Positions 31,200 to 41,717 of a stretch of 64,000 nucleotides of DNA are shown piece after piece. Below the pieces are notes generated by a model. The model did no database searches, had not been told where the DNA came from, and worked only from the letters and a program-made list of their open reading frames with translations. Positions within the stretch are counted from its first letter, which is position 1, and the number at the start of each line of letters is the position of its first letter. The translations under genes were made by a program, and so were the position numbers. This DNA comes from Plantago ovata. Its lineage: Eukaryota > Streptophyta > Magnoliopsida > Lamiales > Plantaginaceae. Where the stretch lies: positions 72,212,985-72,276,984 of the forward strand of contig CM051455.1 of assembly GCA_028274465.1 (NCBI GenBank), in the 5' to 3' direction.

Positions 31200-32120
31200 A
31201 TTCATATCTTTTTAGTACCCTACAAGATATTCTAATATCATATTTGTTCCCACTAGACTAACAATTACATTTTGGTACCCAAAATTGACTTTTTCATTTT
31301 TCAATTATTGAATTTTGGCTCATCCAAACAGCTTTAGTGAAAAAACATGATTTTTTTAATTTTTTTTTTCATAAATTGAATAAGAATTTTTTTCATAAAT
31401 TTTCTTTTTCTTTTTTTTTTCCTTTTTCTTTTTATTTTCACCCTTATTCTTTTCTATTTTCTTCAATTTTCTTTTTTCTTTTTCTATTTTCATCATCTTC
31501 TTCTTCAATTTTCCGGTACCGGAATTACGTCCGGTACCGGAGCTCCGACAGTGAAGCTCCGATCGAGCTTCACTCATGGAGACAGTGAAGCTCTCCGACC
31601 GAGCTTCACTGTAATAGTGAAAGCTCCGATCGGAGCTTCACTGTTACAGTGAAAGCTCCGATCGGAGCTTCACTGTTACAGTGAAGCTCGAATCGGAGCT
31701 TCACAGCCCCGATTGGGGATGTGAAGCTCCAATTTGGAGCTTCACAACTCCGATTGGGGCTGTGAAGCTCCGGTCTGGAGCTTCACGCCCCAATCGGAGA
31801 TGTGAACTTCCCATAGCTTCGGTCACCAGAGCTCCGATCTTCTTTAATTTTTTTTATTTTTATTTTTTAATATATATTTTACTTTTTGTGATATTTCATT
31901 TTAATATTAAGTTTATAGGGTAATAAAGTTTTAGAAATTATGTAATTTAAGAAACAAAGAAAAAGAAAAAGAAAGTTAAGGCCTTATTTGGATCACCCAA
32001 TGACAATTGTGTAATTACAGCGAAGTCAACCCAAAAATCCATTTTCAGGTACTAGGATGTAATTGTTGATCTAATGGGAACAAATATCGTATTAGGGTGT
32101 CTATCAGAGTACTAATGTGA
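31200..32120. mobile_element. MULE/MITE-like element M1 with palindrome array
   Basis: A non-coding unit of about 920 bp with imperfect terminal inverted repeats of roughly 100 bp; for example TATCATATTTGTTCCCACTAG on the left pairs with an inverted CGATATTTGTTCCCATTAG on the right. Inside are a T-rich tract (31349-31512) and the palindrome array (31513-31840). The exact ends and target duplication were not clear. It shares its core, but not its ends, with M2 at 34132-35075. No transposase frame is present. Confidence 0.65.
31513..31840. repeat. Array of AGCTCCGATCGGAGCT palindromes (M1 core)
   Basis: Begins with two TCCGGTACCGGA palindromes. Then come seven or more AGCTCC-GGAGCT units, including perfect copies of the 16-bp palindrome AGCTCCGATCGGAGCT near 31626 and 31660, joined by TTCACTGTTACAGTGAA linkers that are themselves inverted repeats. 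Almost every base of the block can pair with a neighbour. A T-rich tract precedes it and another T-rich stretch follows. Confidence 0.88.
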
Positions 32121-32478
32121 GATCTAAAATATCAACAAACTAGACTAGAATTCAGACACGATAGGGCAATAAAGTAAACATAAACAAGGATACATATAAT
32201 AATTAAATAAAAGAGAGATTCAAAGCGATTAGTAGCGTTACCCAGAATCTGTTTTCCAGAAAGGATGGCGCAGAAGCAGCAGAGAGAATCTTATTGACGG
32301 TCTACTTCATTTTTGGTAGAGTGAGCATTTGGGCAAGAAAAGTGAAGTAGAAGAAAGAAGAAACCCTAATTTCATTTTATATATTATTTGGGACACAATT
32401 TTTAATTTCACCTTTTTGAACCTTTAGGCCTTGAATTTCAAACGCTTGATTCCAGGCCGAGAGTTATAGTGGCTGTTT

Positions 32479-32899
32479 GTTTGGAGCTCAATTCTATAAC
32501 TTTTTTAAGGAAATCTCCTTCAAAGAGGAATAGTAATCTCAATTAGAGGAATGGATGAAAATTGTGTTTGTGGTTAAATTGGGAGAAAAATAGATGTATA
32601 GAGTAGGGTAATAATTAGGTGTAAGAACGAATTTTTTTTTTTTATTTTGTACCAAGTACGGAATTTGAGGAGAATATGCGGTGGATGATTTATTTGTGGA
32701 TGTAAAATAATAGTAAAAGTAATTTAAAAAAAGAAAGTCAAAATCTGAAGGAAAAGAAAAAAAAAAAAAAAAAAAAAAACAAGAAACACTCCAAATAGAG
32801 TTTTGGGATGAATAGTATAGCATGTCTATTTTGGAATTGAGCTCCAAATGTAAATTCAATTAAGAAGCTCAAACAGAGTTTCCAAATTGAGCTCCAAAC
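32479..32899. mobile_element. Small MITE-like element
   Basis: GTTTGGAGCTCAATT at 32479-32493 is exactly inverted at 32885-32899, and a further inverted copy lies at about 32832-32849. The interior is AT-rich, with a run of about 22 A (32757-32778), and non-coding. No clear target duplication was seen, so the transposon reading is tentative. Confidence 0.45.
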
Positions 32900-33488
32900 G
32901 TACCGATACTTTTTTATATGGATAATAATAATAATTTCAAACGAATTGATTCAAACGCCTTATTTGTATTACAATCATTACCTTAATATCTTAATATGTG
33001 TGAAAACATTTAAAACTACTTATAAAAAAATGGCGGAAGTAGTTAATATTAGAGGTACATATTGTATTTCTAAAATTACTTAGTTTTCAAATAATCCTGC
33101 ATTATTATTATCTATGTGACAATAGAAAGTGAATCGGACACTTCTAGTTGTTGTTGATATATTGTCACTCTCAATAATTTCACATTGCATAGTGTCAAGG
33201 AAAGGTACAAATTGTGGAATTTTGTCACCCCCTTCATGCAAAGTGAATGCCGAATAATAATTGGTACAGGATATTGAGGGTGAGGTTGGGACTCTAGGTG
33301 TAAGGCATGCCAATAGAAAGGGGACACATGTCCCCTTCCTATTGGTGGGGTGGAAGGCATGCTTTTGAGTGAAGCATGGCCTCAACACGCTCACACCAGA
33401 TTGTGTTGACAATTTTGATTTTGTTTACCTTTTTTTTTTATTCTCCACTCCACTCACATAGCATGCATGCATTCTGATAATTCTAACC
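32900..33488. other. Intergenic stretch with one 36-bp hairpin
   Basis: AT-rich DNA without a supported gene. At 33310-33345 there is a near-perfect hairpin: arms CCAATAG[A/G]AAGGGGACA with a 2-base loop, flanked by AAGGCATGC copies. A 110-codon frame crosses the area on the minus strand, but it spans this hairpin and has no recognisable domain. Confidence 0.5.
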
Positions 33489-34131
33489 TAAGTCTTGCAA
33501 CGAAGCACGGATGAGAAGTCTGTTGGGTAAGACAATCGACCTGACATTAATTTTTGCATGGCCCACTATAAACAGTAAAGCTTTCAACTCCGTGCCTCAG
33601 CATAGAAGATAACCATGCGCCTATGCGACTTGAGCCATCGTACTTTCCATAATAATTAAGCTGGAAACTAGTCATAGTCTTCAAAAGAAAAGTCACCATT
33701 TCCAAACAAATTGAACAATCGACCAAAGCTTCCTCCTTGGAACTGTATCCATATTCTGATATGTTGAGTTTGTGAATACAAGTCCACTTGCATTTCCAAT
33801 TACCTGGACAAGAGGCATGTCGAGCAAATTGCAAAAATGGTCCATTATTTTAGCTGTTTTGGCATATGCAGTACATAGTATGGTGGTCATGACAAATGTA
33901 GTCCATATGTTTTAAACGTTGACAATTTTGGTCCAAAAGTTTGTAAAAGCTGGCAATTATAGTCCTTCTGCGTTGCCTCTACTTATTTTGACGTTTTTTC
34001 AACTCCCATATCATCTATCCTAGGAAGTACATAAATGGAAACGGTAGCGAAAACGGAAACGAAACGGATACGTGAAAACGCCAAAATTCAAAAAAGTAGG
34101 AAATAGAAATGTGTATGAAACGTTTATTTTT

Positions 34132-35075
34132 GGGAAAATTACATTTACATACCTTGCTACGGGCTCTAACTACAGAATTGCCCATCTTAGTTTAACAATT
34201 ACAGTTAGCCCCTTAGCCCGGAAAAAGTTTGACTTGGCCGTTATTCACTTTAAAAAAAAAAACGGCCAAACAAGGCCTTAGTTTTTTTTATATCATTTTT
34301 CTTTTTTTTTCTTCTTCTTTTTTTTTTTCTTTTTATCTTTTCTCTTTTCCTTTTTTTTACATCATCTTCTTCACCTTACAGTTCCGGTACCGGAACTGCC
34401 GGAGCTGTTAGCTCCTGACCGGAGCTGTAAAACAGCTCGACCGGAGCTGTAAAATAGCTCTGATCCGAGCTGTTAACAGCTCCGATCGGGCTCTTTAATA
34501 GCTCCGATCGGAGCTATTACCAGCTCCGGTTAGGAGCTGTAAAACAGCCCGATCGGAGCTGTTAACAGCTCCGATCGAAGCTCTTTAATAGCTCCGATCG
34601 GAGCTATTACCAGCTCCGGTTAGGAGCTGTGGTCTGGTCGGAGCTAGCTCTGACCAGATCCTTTGTTTTCTTATTTTTTTTTAATTTTATATTTGGGTTT
34701 TTTTAACTTATATTTTTGGGGTAGATTTGCAACAAAACCTTAAATTGGGGTCTAATATATTTTTGGGGTAGATACTTTATAAATTTATTTATTTTTTGTG
34801 GTTAATGTGAAATAATTAAAGTTAATTTTATAAAATAAAATAGTTTAGAGGTAAATGTGTAAATAAAGTAAATTTAAGCAGTTTGGCTCAGGCCAAAAAC
34901 TGAGATTCCGGCAAGGCTAAAACTGTCATTTCCAGCTCTTAGTGCGCGAAAAGTCAAGTTCGTGGGGCTACTTGTAATTGATTTTAACTAACAGGGGATT
35001 ACAAGTAATTGTTAAACTAAGAAGGTAAGATCTGTAATAAAAAAAACTAACAAAGGGTGTAGATGTAAATTGCCC
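34132..35075. mobile_element. MULE-like element M2 with palindrome array
   Basis: 944 bp bounded by a perfect 9-bp duplication TTTATTTTT (34123-34131 and 35076-35084). Terminal inverted repeats: GGGAAAATTACATTTACAT on the left, GGGCAATTTACATCTACAC inverted on the right, with a further inverted AACTAAGA.GG..A segment inside. The core has a T-rich tract (34268-34365), a TTCCGGTACCGGAA palindrome (34381) and the palindrome array. It is nested in MULE M0. No coding frame is present. Confidence 0.85.
34380..34665. repeat. Array of AGCTCCGATCGGAGCT palindromes (M2 core)
   Basis: A repeated run of AGCTCC..GGAGCT units with linkers such as TGTTAACAGC and ATTACCAGCTCCGGTTAGG. Perfect 16-bp palindromes AGCTCCGATCGGAGCT lie near 34500 and 34592, about 92 bp apart, showing a higher-order period of roughly 92 bp. 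The start (T-rich tract, CATCATCTTCTTC, TTCCGGTACCGGAA) is the same as in M1, in the same order. Confidence 0.88.
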
Positions 35076-35685
35076 TTTATTTTTTTTATATATTTAAATG
35101 AACGCAAGAATACTAAACAACCAAATAAATAGATATTTGAATAGATAAATTAGTCAAATCAAACTACAAACAATATAATAAATTAAAATAGGTATGATGT
35201 ACGTATATCTAAGGCGACGTATGAGTAATTAACAAAATTTAATCACTCACATGCATTAGACAACATATAACACATATTATAGAGAAAAAATAAATGGATG
35301 ACAATAAATGAAAAAAAATGTGGCACTAGATGGATGACAATGTGGCACTAGATAGATGATATAGGAGTTGAAAAAACGTCCAAGTAAGCAAAGTCAACGC
35401 AAAAGGACCATAATTGCCAACTTTTACAAACTTATGGACCAAAATTGCCAACTTTTAAAACTTATGGACTACATTTACCAAGACCACCAAACCATGTATT
35501 GCAGATGCCAAAACAGCTAAACTTATGGACCATTTTTGCCATTTGCTCACGCATGTCCCAATAGCTTCTTTAGTGGGTGGGCGCGACAGAATGTTACCCA
35601 CAAGGCCACAACACATTCAGTTAAGTAGCTTCTCTACTAGTACCATCCTTATTTGCAAAATTACGAGATTTTTCACCTATCCATC

Positions 35686-36060
35686 CTCAACCTAAAATGT
35701 TCACACTGATTAATAGGTATCACCAGAAATCCAATAAAGGAATTGAAACAAGACGAAAAATTGAATTACAATCGAGCAGAAGTGGGAAAGGGGAAATTGG
35801 GGATTACGATTTTATAGAAGTAAAGATACGTACCAGTTTATATGGAAATGTCGAGAGATGATGATCTCCGACCCTGATGGTAAGTTGTAGACACTCTACC
35901 AGATGGAAATTGAGAAGAGTAGAGTAGTGTGACTGGTGAACTGTGTGTTTTTTGTTTCTTCGGCTAGTGGATTATGTGTTTGTGCTCTTTGTATAACTCC
36001 TCCACCACTAATCGGTCGAAATACTAATCATTTTAGGCGAGTGGGTTCTTTCGAATAGAT
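35686..36060 (-). other. Leader and promoter side of F-box pseudogene 2
   Basis: Matches 49660-50095 upstream of the third F-box gene. On the minus strand it holds leader-like sequence with a donor (AACTG/GTACGTATC, near 35830) suggesting a leader intron, preceded by CTCCTCCACC-type promoter DNA. It is kept only as part of the tandem duplication. Confidence 0.5.
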
Positions 36061-36072
36061 TCAAAAAAACAT

Positions 36073-36515
36073 GTGCACCTTATTAGAATGGCTAACGTTC
36101 AATCTTATTCAAAAAAGTGGAGAACCTACAAATCTAGGAAAATACTTTCTGAAGAGGTGGCTGATAAGAAAGTTTTTATACAAAAAGGGGTAGGTAAATT
36201 TCTTAAGTCAAGGTCCCTGTGGTACTTTGCTCTGAAAGTAAAAGACTACTGTAAGAAAGCCATAAGAATTCTATTAGAATCTATCATTTCATTTTGTTGG
36301 AGAAGGTCATGATAAGTATGCTAGATCCTACTTTATAGGATAAATTTATGATTTTGCTCCAGCAAAACTCAACAAGTACGTGGATACTCCTAATGTTGAA
36401 GAATATTGTCAGATCACTCCGAACCAGTTGGAAGATAACTGGAGGAAAGCTTACCAAATGGGAGTGAAATTTCTCAGCTGGCAGATTGACCACACTGATT
36501 GAAAGGGCCGGAGGG
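36073..36515 (+). mobile_element. Retroelement accessory-protein remnant, copy 1
   Basis: Plus-strand coding remains with NVQSYSKKWRTYKSRKILSE, KVFIQKGVGKFLKSRSLWYF and, further on, the KYVDTPNVEEY region. The style resembles the 'putative plant transposon protein' segments found in SIRE-like elements, and it may be related to the ORF at 61964-62311; this is inference. A near-identical copy lies at 50103-50604, upstream of the third F-box gene, so it was present before the F-box tandem duplication. It is broken. Confidence 0.45.
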
Positions 36516-37181
36516 GGCAACAAAAAATTCGGCTGGGAAAGACAGAGCAAAACTCTTAATATCCCCTGTAGTGTAAAAAGATAGGCTCTTTAGCATAAAC
36601 CAAAACGTCTTCCATATCCCTTAGCAACTGATTCATTAACACCTGACAATCTTATGATTTAAATAATTATCAGTTCCGCAATGGAGAGTTGCCAATAGCA
36701 GAGTTTCACAGAAACAAAGCCTCTGCAAATAAAGGATTCGATCAGGACAACACACAATCGCTTCTGTTTTTACACAGAACCGGAGTGATTTCTTGCAACA
36801 ATGCCTAACCATCCGAGTTATCATGGGAGGAAACCAAGAGAAAATGGTCCCAAAAAAAAAGGTTATAAAAGCAAAATGATGCATTACTCATTGCACAAGA
36901 AGGATTATGCTTCCAACAAATTACCAAAACTCAAGCCACCCCCTTGGAGAGTCAGTGAGTTAGTGTAATGTATAATATGTATTCAACCAGACCGTTTCGA
37001 CTGACTCACAAAATACTTTGTTACGTTACATCTTCTGCATTCCATCACAACAGCTAACTCTACCAACAAATGTTTACCATATCAGTCAAGACTACCATGC
37101 AAAACTAAATGGCAAAAATAATGCATATGACTTGACAATGAGATGCAGTAATAGTGTACTACAATACGATGGCTAAATCGT
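36516..37181. other. Downstream region of the third F-box gene, no gene seen
   Basis: The match to the 50530-50604 copy ends near 36515. The following 650 bp are AT-rich, with only short frames and no motif I recognise. They may include the 3' untranslated region of the F-box gene that ends at 37182. Confidence 0.4.
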
Positions 37182-37708
37182 CTAATATACAACAATTAGT
37201 AAACAGGGTGATGCTTTTGGAAAAGCTAACAGTTGATCCGCAACTTTGTCCTTTCCATTCAGACGATAAGTAGAAGAGAAAGTTAATTTCTTCAGGTGCC
37301 CTCCATATTCCAGCAGAAACTTTGCCAGCCCACATTGAGGAGCCTTCTCTCCATCGTACTCAAACTTGACTGCCTCCAGGAGATGTGCAACACAAAATGG
37401 AATAGTTTCCACCGAATCGTAATTGTAATCATCAGATATTGTCTATAAGAAATGGGAAATTGTTGAGGCTACAATGTGCAAAGTAACAAAAAATGGACTT
37501 TATCAACTGTTCTGCTACACTCCACTGGATGTACAATGAAAAAGGTGTGTTTAGGCTTACCAGTTTTATCTCGAGTAATTTTAGAGATGCCCGCATGAAG
37601 CAAGTCAAGCAATGCTTTACTGCCAACATCACTGCTTGCAGACACGTTTATTTGTTTCAGTTCAAGACATTGAGGAAATGGAATCCTGGGGTTTGTTTGG
37701 CTGAAAGC

Positions 37709-37752
37709 CTATAGAAAATAAGGGAAACAATAAGACATTTAAACATTATTAC
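37709..37752 (-). other. Candidate 44-bp intron in F-box gene 3
   Basis: On the minus strand, GTAATAATG...TTTTCTATAG joins DVMK to AFSQTNPRIPFPQ, where the downstream frame is open only in the phase this splice gives. The intron would be T-rich but only 44 bp, shorter than typical plant introns. Reading through instead meets a stop after FHFLNVLN. Confidence 0.5.
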
Positions 37753-37781
37753 CTTCATCACGTCTCCAGAAAGAACCAGAC

Positions 37782-39070
37782 TGATGAACGAGATTGTCAG
37801 ACTCGAACAATCAAATAAATTTGTTTTAGCCAAAGCGCAACTCACAACTACACAAAACACGTAGTGCAGAGGTAAGATGACCTCGAGTGTCGATCTCTGG
37901 GGACTAAACTAGCTTTACCTAAATAACTAACTATATAAATTCAGAAAACAAATTCTACTTAACTTGACTTAACGATATATGATGAGAGCTGGTGATAGTA
38001 TGCTCATTCTAAGCATCAAATTCTAATTATGCATGAAAGTGCAACTCGTACTGCTTTAAAAGTAATTCGAATTAACAAACACCAAAAACAGATTTGTAGA
38101 CGTGTATTTGAATGCTTCCTATCTATACTAATACTTGGCTAAGGTTGTCAGTCTTAGTTCAAGCAGTACTTGTAATTGAAGATATTTAAAACAATGATAT
38201 TGAATTCTCCTAGTGTTTCTAACACTTTCATACGAAGATATTGGCCTAGTCGGATCAAAGATTCGAATATAACAATAAAACAAGTAAAAGACTCAGAAAC
38301 TCAATCATGCATAATATGAACCCTAGCTACGAATTTACATACTATCACGAACTAGATGTTTAGCTACTCGTATCAAAATCAGAAACAACAATAGCAATCA
38401 TGTAATAAAACATAGTTGAATTGAAAGATAAATAGCAGAAATTGTGGGATACAAAGTTACCACCAAAGGTTGTCAATCTCCGGTGAATTGCTAAACCCAC
38501 AAAGATCTAGCAAGGTTAGATCAACTGATGTCCGAATCTCTACTCAATGCTCCAAAATTTCTAAGAAACTATGGTTCTAAGAGAAAAAATACACAGAACA
38601 AGCTCTAGGGTTTAAGTCTGCAAAATAATGATCTAAGATATGAAAATTCGCAGCTTTTGAAATTATATATAGTTGCTGTCGGTAGCTCCGCGGCGGACCG
38701 CCTAGAACCCGGCGGACCGCCAGACACCAGGAGGTGCGCCTGGCATGGGCAGAGAGTTGCCCGTGCCTTTTTCTTCCTCCGGATCTTCGATTCTTGACCT
38801 TGGTTACGGTTTTGAGCTCCGAAACTTGGTCTTTTGGCCTGGAAACTCGTCCCGGTACTCCTTGACACACCACGGGTGATCTCGTTGCACCAAAACTTCA
38901 TTGTTTCGCCATGATTTATATCCAAAAGTGCGATTTTTACTTAAAACCTGAAAATAACAAAAGAAATGGAATAGTGACACTATTCTAACAAAATGCACTG
39001 AAATGCATGCGAGAGGATAGCTAACTTGGTGAAAAAGACCAGAATGATAGTGTAAAAAACACTGTCATCA
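37782..39070 (-). repeat. Solo Athila-like LTR in F-box gene 3
   Basis: 1,289 bp, ends TGATGAACGAG...ACTGTCATCA, minus orientation. The minus-strand TATA (near 38665-38675) is preceded by GGCGGTCCGCC-type inverted motifs (38690-38745). The flanks CAGAC (37777-37781) and CATAC (39071-39075) are a 5-bp duplication with one mismatch. No internal region is left, so it formed by LTR-LTR recombination. It belongs to the B/D family. Confidence 0.88.
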
Positions 39071-39480
39071 CATACGCTTCAAACTTGATAATTGTTTCAA
39101 TATCCTACGAGGTTGTAAACCAGTCTTTCTAAGTAACTCAATGTCGCCCATGCTATCTTTAGTGTACAAATGGGTAAAAACCACTATCGATCCACTCAGA
39201 ATTAAGTCTTCCAGCAAACCCCGAGAGTAGATATTCTGAAGCTTCTCTGCAACAATCTTGATATTCGGGTTGTCTAGTTTACCACAGGACTGAGTATCAA
39301 ACTTAATGAGTTGAGGAGCATGGATTTCCATAAATTTCGCATTTAACCAATGCACTTCTAAAGTCAATTGTGTCAACAGGAAACCTAAACATCAATGTAG
39401 CATTACTAGAATCCTCACTCACAATATCAACTCGTTTAAAACACATGCGTGTGAGGTTGGGAAACGAGTTATGTGCATGA

Positions 39481-41587
39481 TGTAATAAAATATGGTCAGA
39501 GTTACCCATAGGGTACGCAGCGGAATTTTAAAAAATTTCTTAACATGCAGTTAATTGATCATGCACATAACGTATATAATAAACACATTAATCAGAAGAC
39601 TTACAATACTCCAAAAACAAGAATAAGTATTGAATCGATATGCCAATCGATGAAGTCTTCGTAATAGTCCGGTGAATCTTGTCGTTCGTCGAAGTCGAAG
39701 ATATCTGCAATACTTTGATTATCTGCAAGACAATAAAAGTTAGTTTCCAGCTCTTTGAATCTCAACCTTGGTATCCACGGATGAACAACTTATCGGAAAG
39801 AATGCTAGGATATTCTTTATGTGGCCAAGAAGATGGGGCGGCGATTTTCCTCCGGTGGAGAGTGGCGCGCGCGGCTAGGGTATAGAGGTAGGGGAGAGCT
39901 GTTTATTTTCTCTAAGAAAGGTAGAATAATTGTCTAAGAATTCGTCATTGAAAAAGCTCTCTAATGACCTACTTATATAGTAGTCAATAGAAGCCTAAAG
40001 AAGATTCTTTTAGACTTCATAAAGTAATAAGAACTCTAATTCTTATTGCACAAGAAAACCAATTTAAGTCTAGATTCATTCTCAATTAAGTTAGAACTCA
40101 ATTAGGAAAATCTAACTTAATCCTTAACTTCTAATATGGGAAGGAGTAGAAACTCCCTCCCATACTACTACTACACGCGGCCGGCCAAGGGGAATCATGT
40201 GGGTCCCAATTTTGGGACCCACTTATAATTCGTAGACAATTCAAACTCTAAGTAGATTTTGTCAATGTGCATATATTAATTCTAAATTAATATATCCTTT
40301 CAAATCAAACCTCCATTATATTTCTAAAATATAATCTTTAATTGTATTTACATAAAATACAATTAATCAATCAATTCAATTAATAATTCCAAATTATTAA
40401 TTGAGCCACAAATAATTATAATTAATTTCAAATCAACTATAATTCATCAATCACAATTAATTCTAAATTAATTGCGATTCCATCTTCAAGGATATTCGGA
40501 TAAGCTGAATCACCACATAGTGTGACCCATAGGGCCTCATTGTATTAAGCAAGTGCTACACTAGGCAACATGGAATTCCTAGACGGTTCCATTTGCAATA
40601 TTAATACATGAGGACGTTTGAGAGGTTTCTCAAAGCAAACCTTTTCGTTGTGAAGTCTGTTGCGCTCAACGCGGCGATGGTAACGTCCCTTCATCTGACT
40701 GACTCGAATGCATCTAGGATCGATGATGTGTCTATCCCAATAATACATCCACGGGCGTCTTCAGTGAGTTGCTTGGTAAATCCAATATCTATTATGACTA
40801 TCATAATAATATTGATACGCTGGCCAGCGGTTTAACCAATCACAACTATGAACGACTATGAGCAGTGCTCTCCTGTGCTACCCGTGAGAGATGAATCCTT
40901 CACAGAATCACTTACCACCCCCATTTGTATGTAGCCATAATCCTGGATCGTGTCTTGGGTCAACTGCTTATTCAGAGCTGACATCAACGGGTCCACCAAG
41001 GATATGGGGCAACAAATGTGATGATAAAGTCCTGTAAGTCGAAAGGACGACTGGCATCACTTCGACAACTTTCCGGTTCCCATAGACACTTCGGTGTAGA
41101 GTATACATCGATGGGAGTTTCCGGTGGGTACTTCCATTGTTCGGTAATCACCCTTCGAACAACTATGCGGAGTTATGGGAACGTTTCTAGATTGTCTAAC
41201 AATCCGTTCCGTGGCCGTGGGATCGGCTCACACTTGCTCTAACAAGTATAACCTCCACGCATACTAGTCTCACCTGGTTCATGCAGACCCCTACATCCGA
41301 GATGAACCTCGACTAGGGAGAGTTTGGGATAGATGATAACTCACATAGCTCCCAGTATCTGTGTGATCGGTCATCTATCCGAAGGGACATGTTTGATATC
41401 AATACAGACAGGAATAGAGATATGACATGTTGTATGCCTGGTGTAATATAAATATGAAAGCGATACTTAATAGTCAAACAAACAAACATATATTATATTA
41501 CGTTGACCTGTGTAATAGTACATATATTCCCTTAATAAGGGTTGTATGCCCTTAATAAAGACTGTCTCTAGGACATATACACTATCA
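39481..41587 (-). repeat. 3' LTR of copia element N
   Basis: 2,107 bp, plus-strand ends TGTAATAAAATATGG...ACACTATCA. It is followed by ATCTCCCACTT, the complement of the polypurine tract. Same family as fragment L at 17358. Confidence 0.92.
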
Positions 41588-41717
41588 ATCTCCCACTTGG
41601 ACTTGAGCCAGTGACCTTTATGCTTAATGCCTAGATTAACATAATGTCTTAAGTAGGCATCCACTGATAAGACCTTGGTGAAAGGATCTGCCACGTTGTC
41701 CGTGGTTGAGACACGTT

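Larger units (their letters stand above)
30693..32400 (-). other. Leader region of F-box pseudogene 1 with duplicated blocks
   Basis: Contains CAA-rich DNA (30700-30930) and two copies of a block of about 120 bp (31017-31131 and 32136-32260), starting CAAACTAGACTAGAATTCAG and ending near TTACCCA.AATC. A further short duplication (AGTCTTCTA.AG...CACAATGCAG) lies at 30943 and 31150. On the minus strand, 32390-32240 reads like a plant 5' leader (ATTAGGGTTTCTTC...) with a donor CTGG/GTAACGC, so the block repeats a leader-exon/intron boundary. Transposon M1 sits between the two copies. Confidence 0.55.
33822..35548. mobile_element. Non-autonomous MULE M0 with long terminal inverted repeats
   Basis: 1,727 bp with terminal inverted repeats of roughly 200 bp: GAGCAAATTGCAAAAATGG on the left, GAGCAAATGGCAAAAATGG inverted on the right. 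It is flanked by a 9-bp duplication with one mismatch (AGGCATGTC 33813-33821; ACGCATGTC 35549-35557). Long inverted repeats starting GAG and a 9-bp duplication are typical of Mutator-like elements. No transposase is encoded. It lies in F-box pseudogene 2 and hosts M2. Confidence 0.85.
33489..35685 (-). pseudogene. F-box protein pseudogene 2, split by a MULE
   Basis: Minus-strand F-box gene copy whose two parts (35685-35549 and 33821-33489) flank transposon M0. It parallels the third gene closely: the NILSRPPTKEA region, WKCKWTCIHKLNISEYG and IGAWLSSMLRHGVESFTVYSG. Compared with the third gene, a small deletion has removed the segment with the start codon (the leader ...GATAGGTGAAAAA joins ATCTCG directly). 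The sequence degenerates after about 33560, and homology stops at 33489. It is a dead tandem duplicate of the third gene. Confidence 0.85.

Noticed and set aside
33080-33412. 110-codon minus-strand frame with Cys residues
   Set aside because: It spans the 36-bp hairpin and has neither a signal peptide nor a conserved cysteine spacing, nor similarity to the nearby F-box copies.
31513-34665. Palindrome arrays considered as CRISPR or as a bacterial-type repeat
   Set aside because: Units are self-complementary and linkers are short and repeated, with no unique spacers and no cas genes, in a plant nuclear context flanked by transposon ends.
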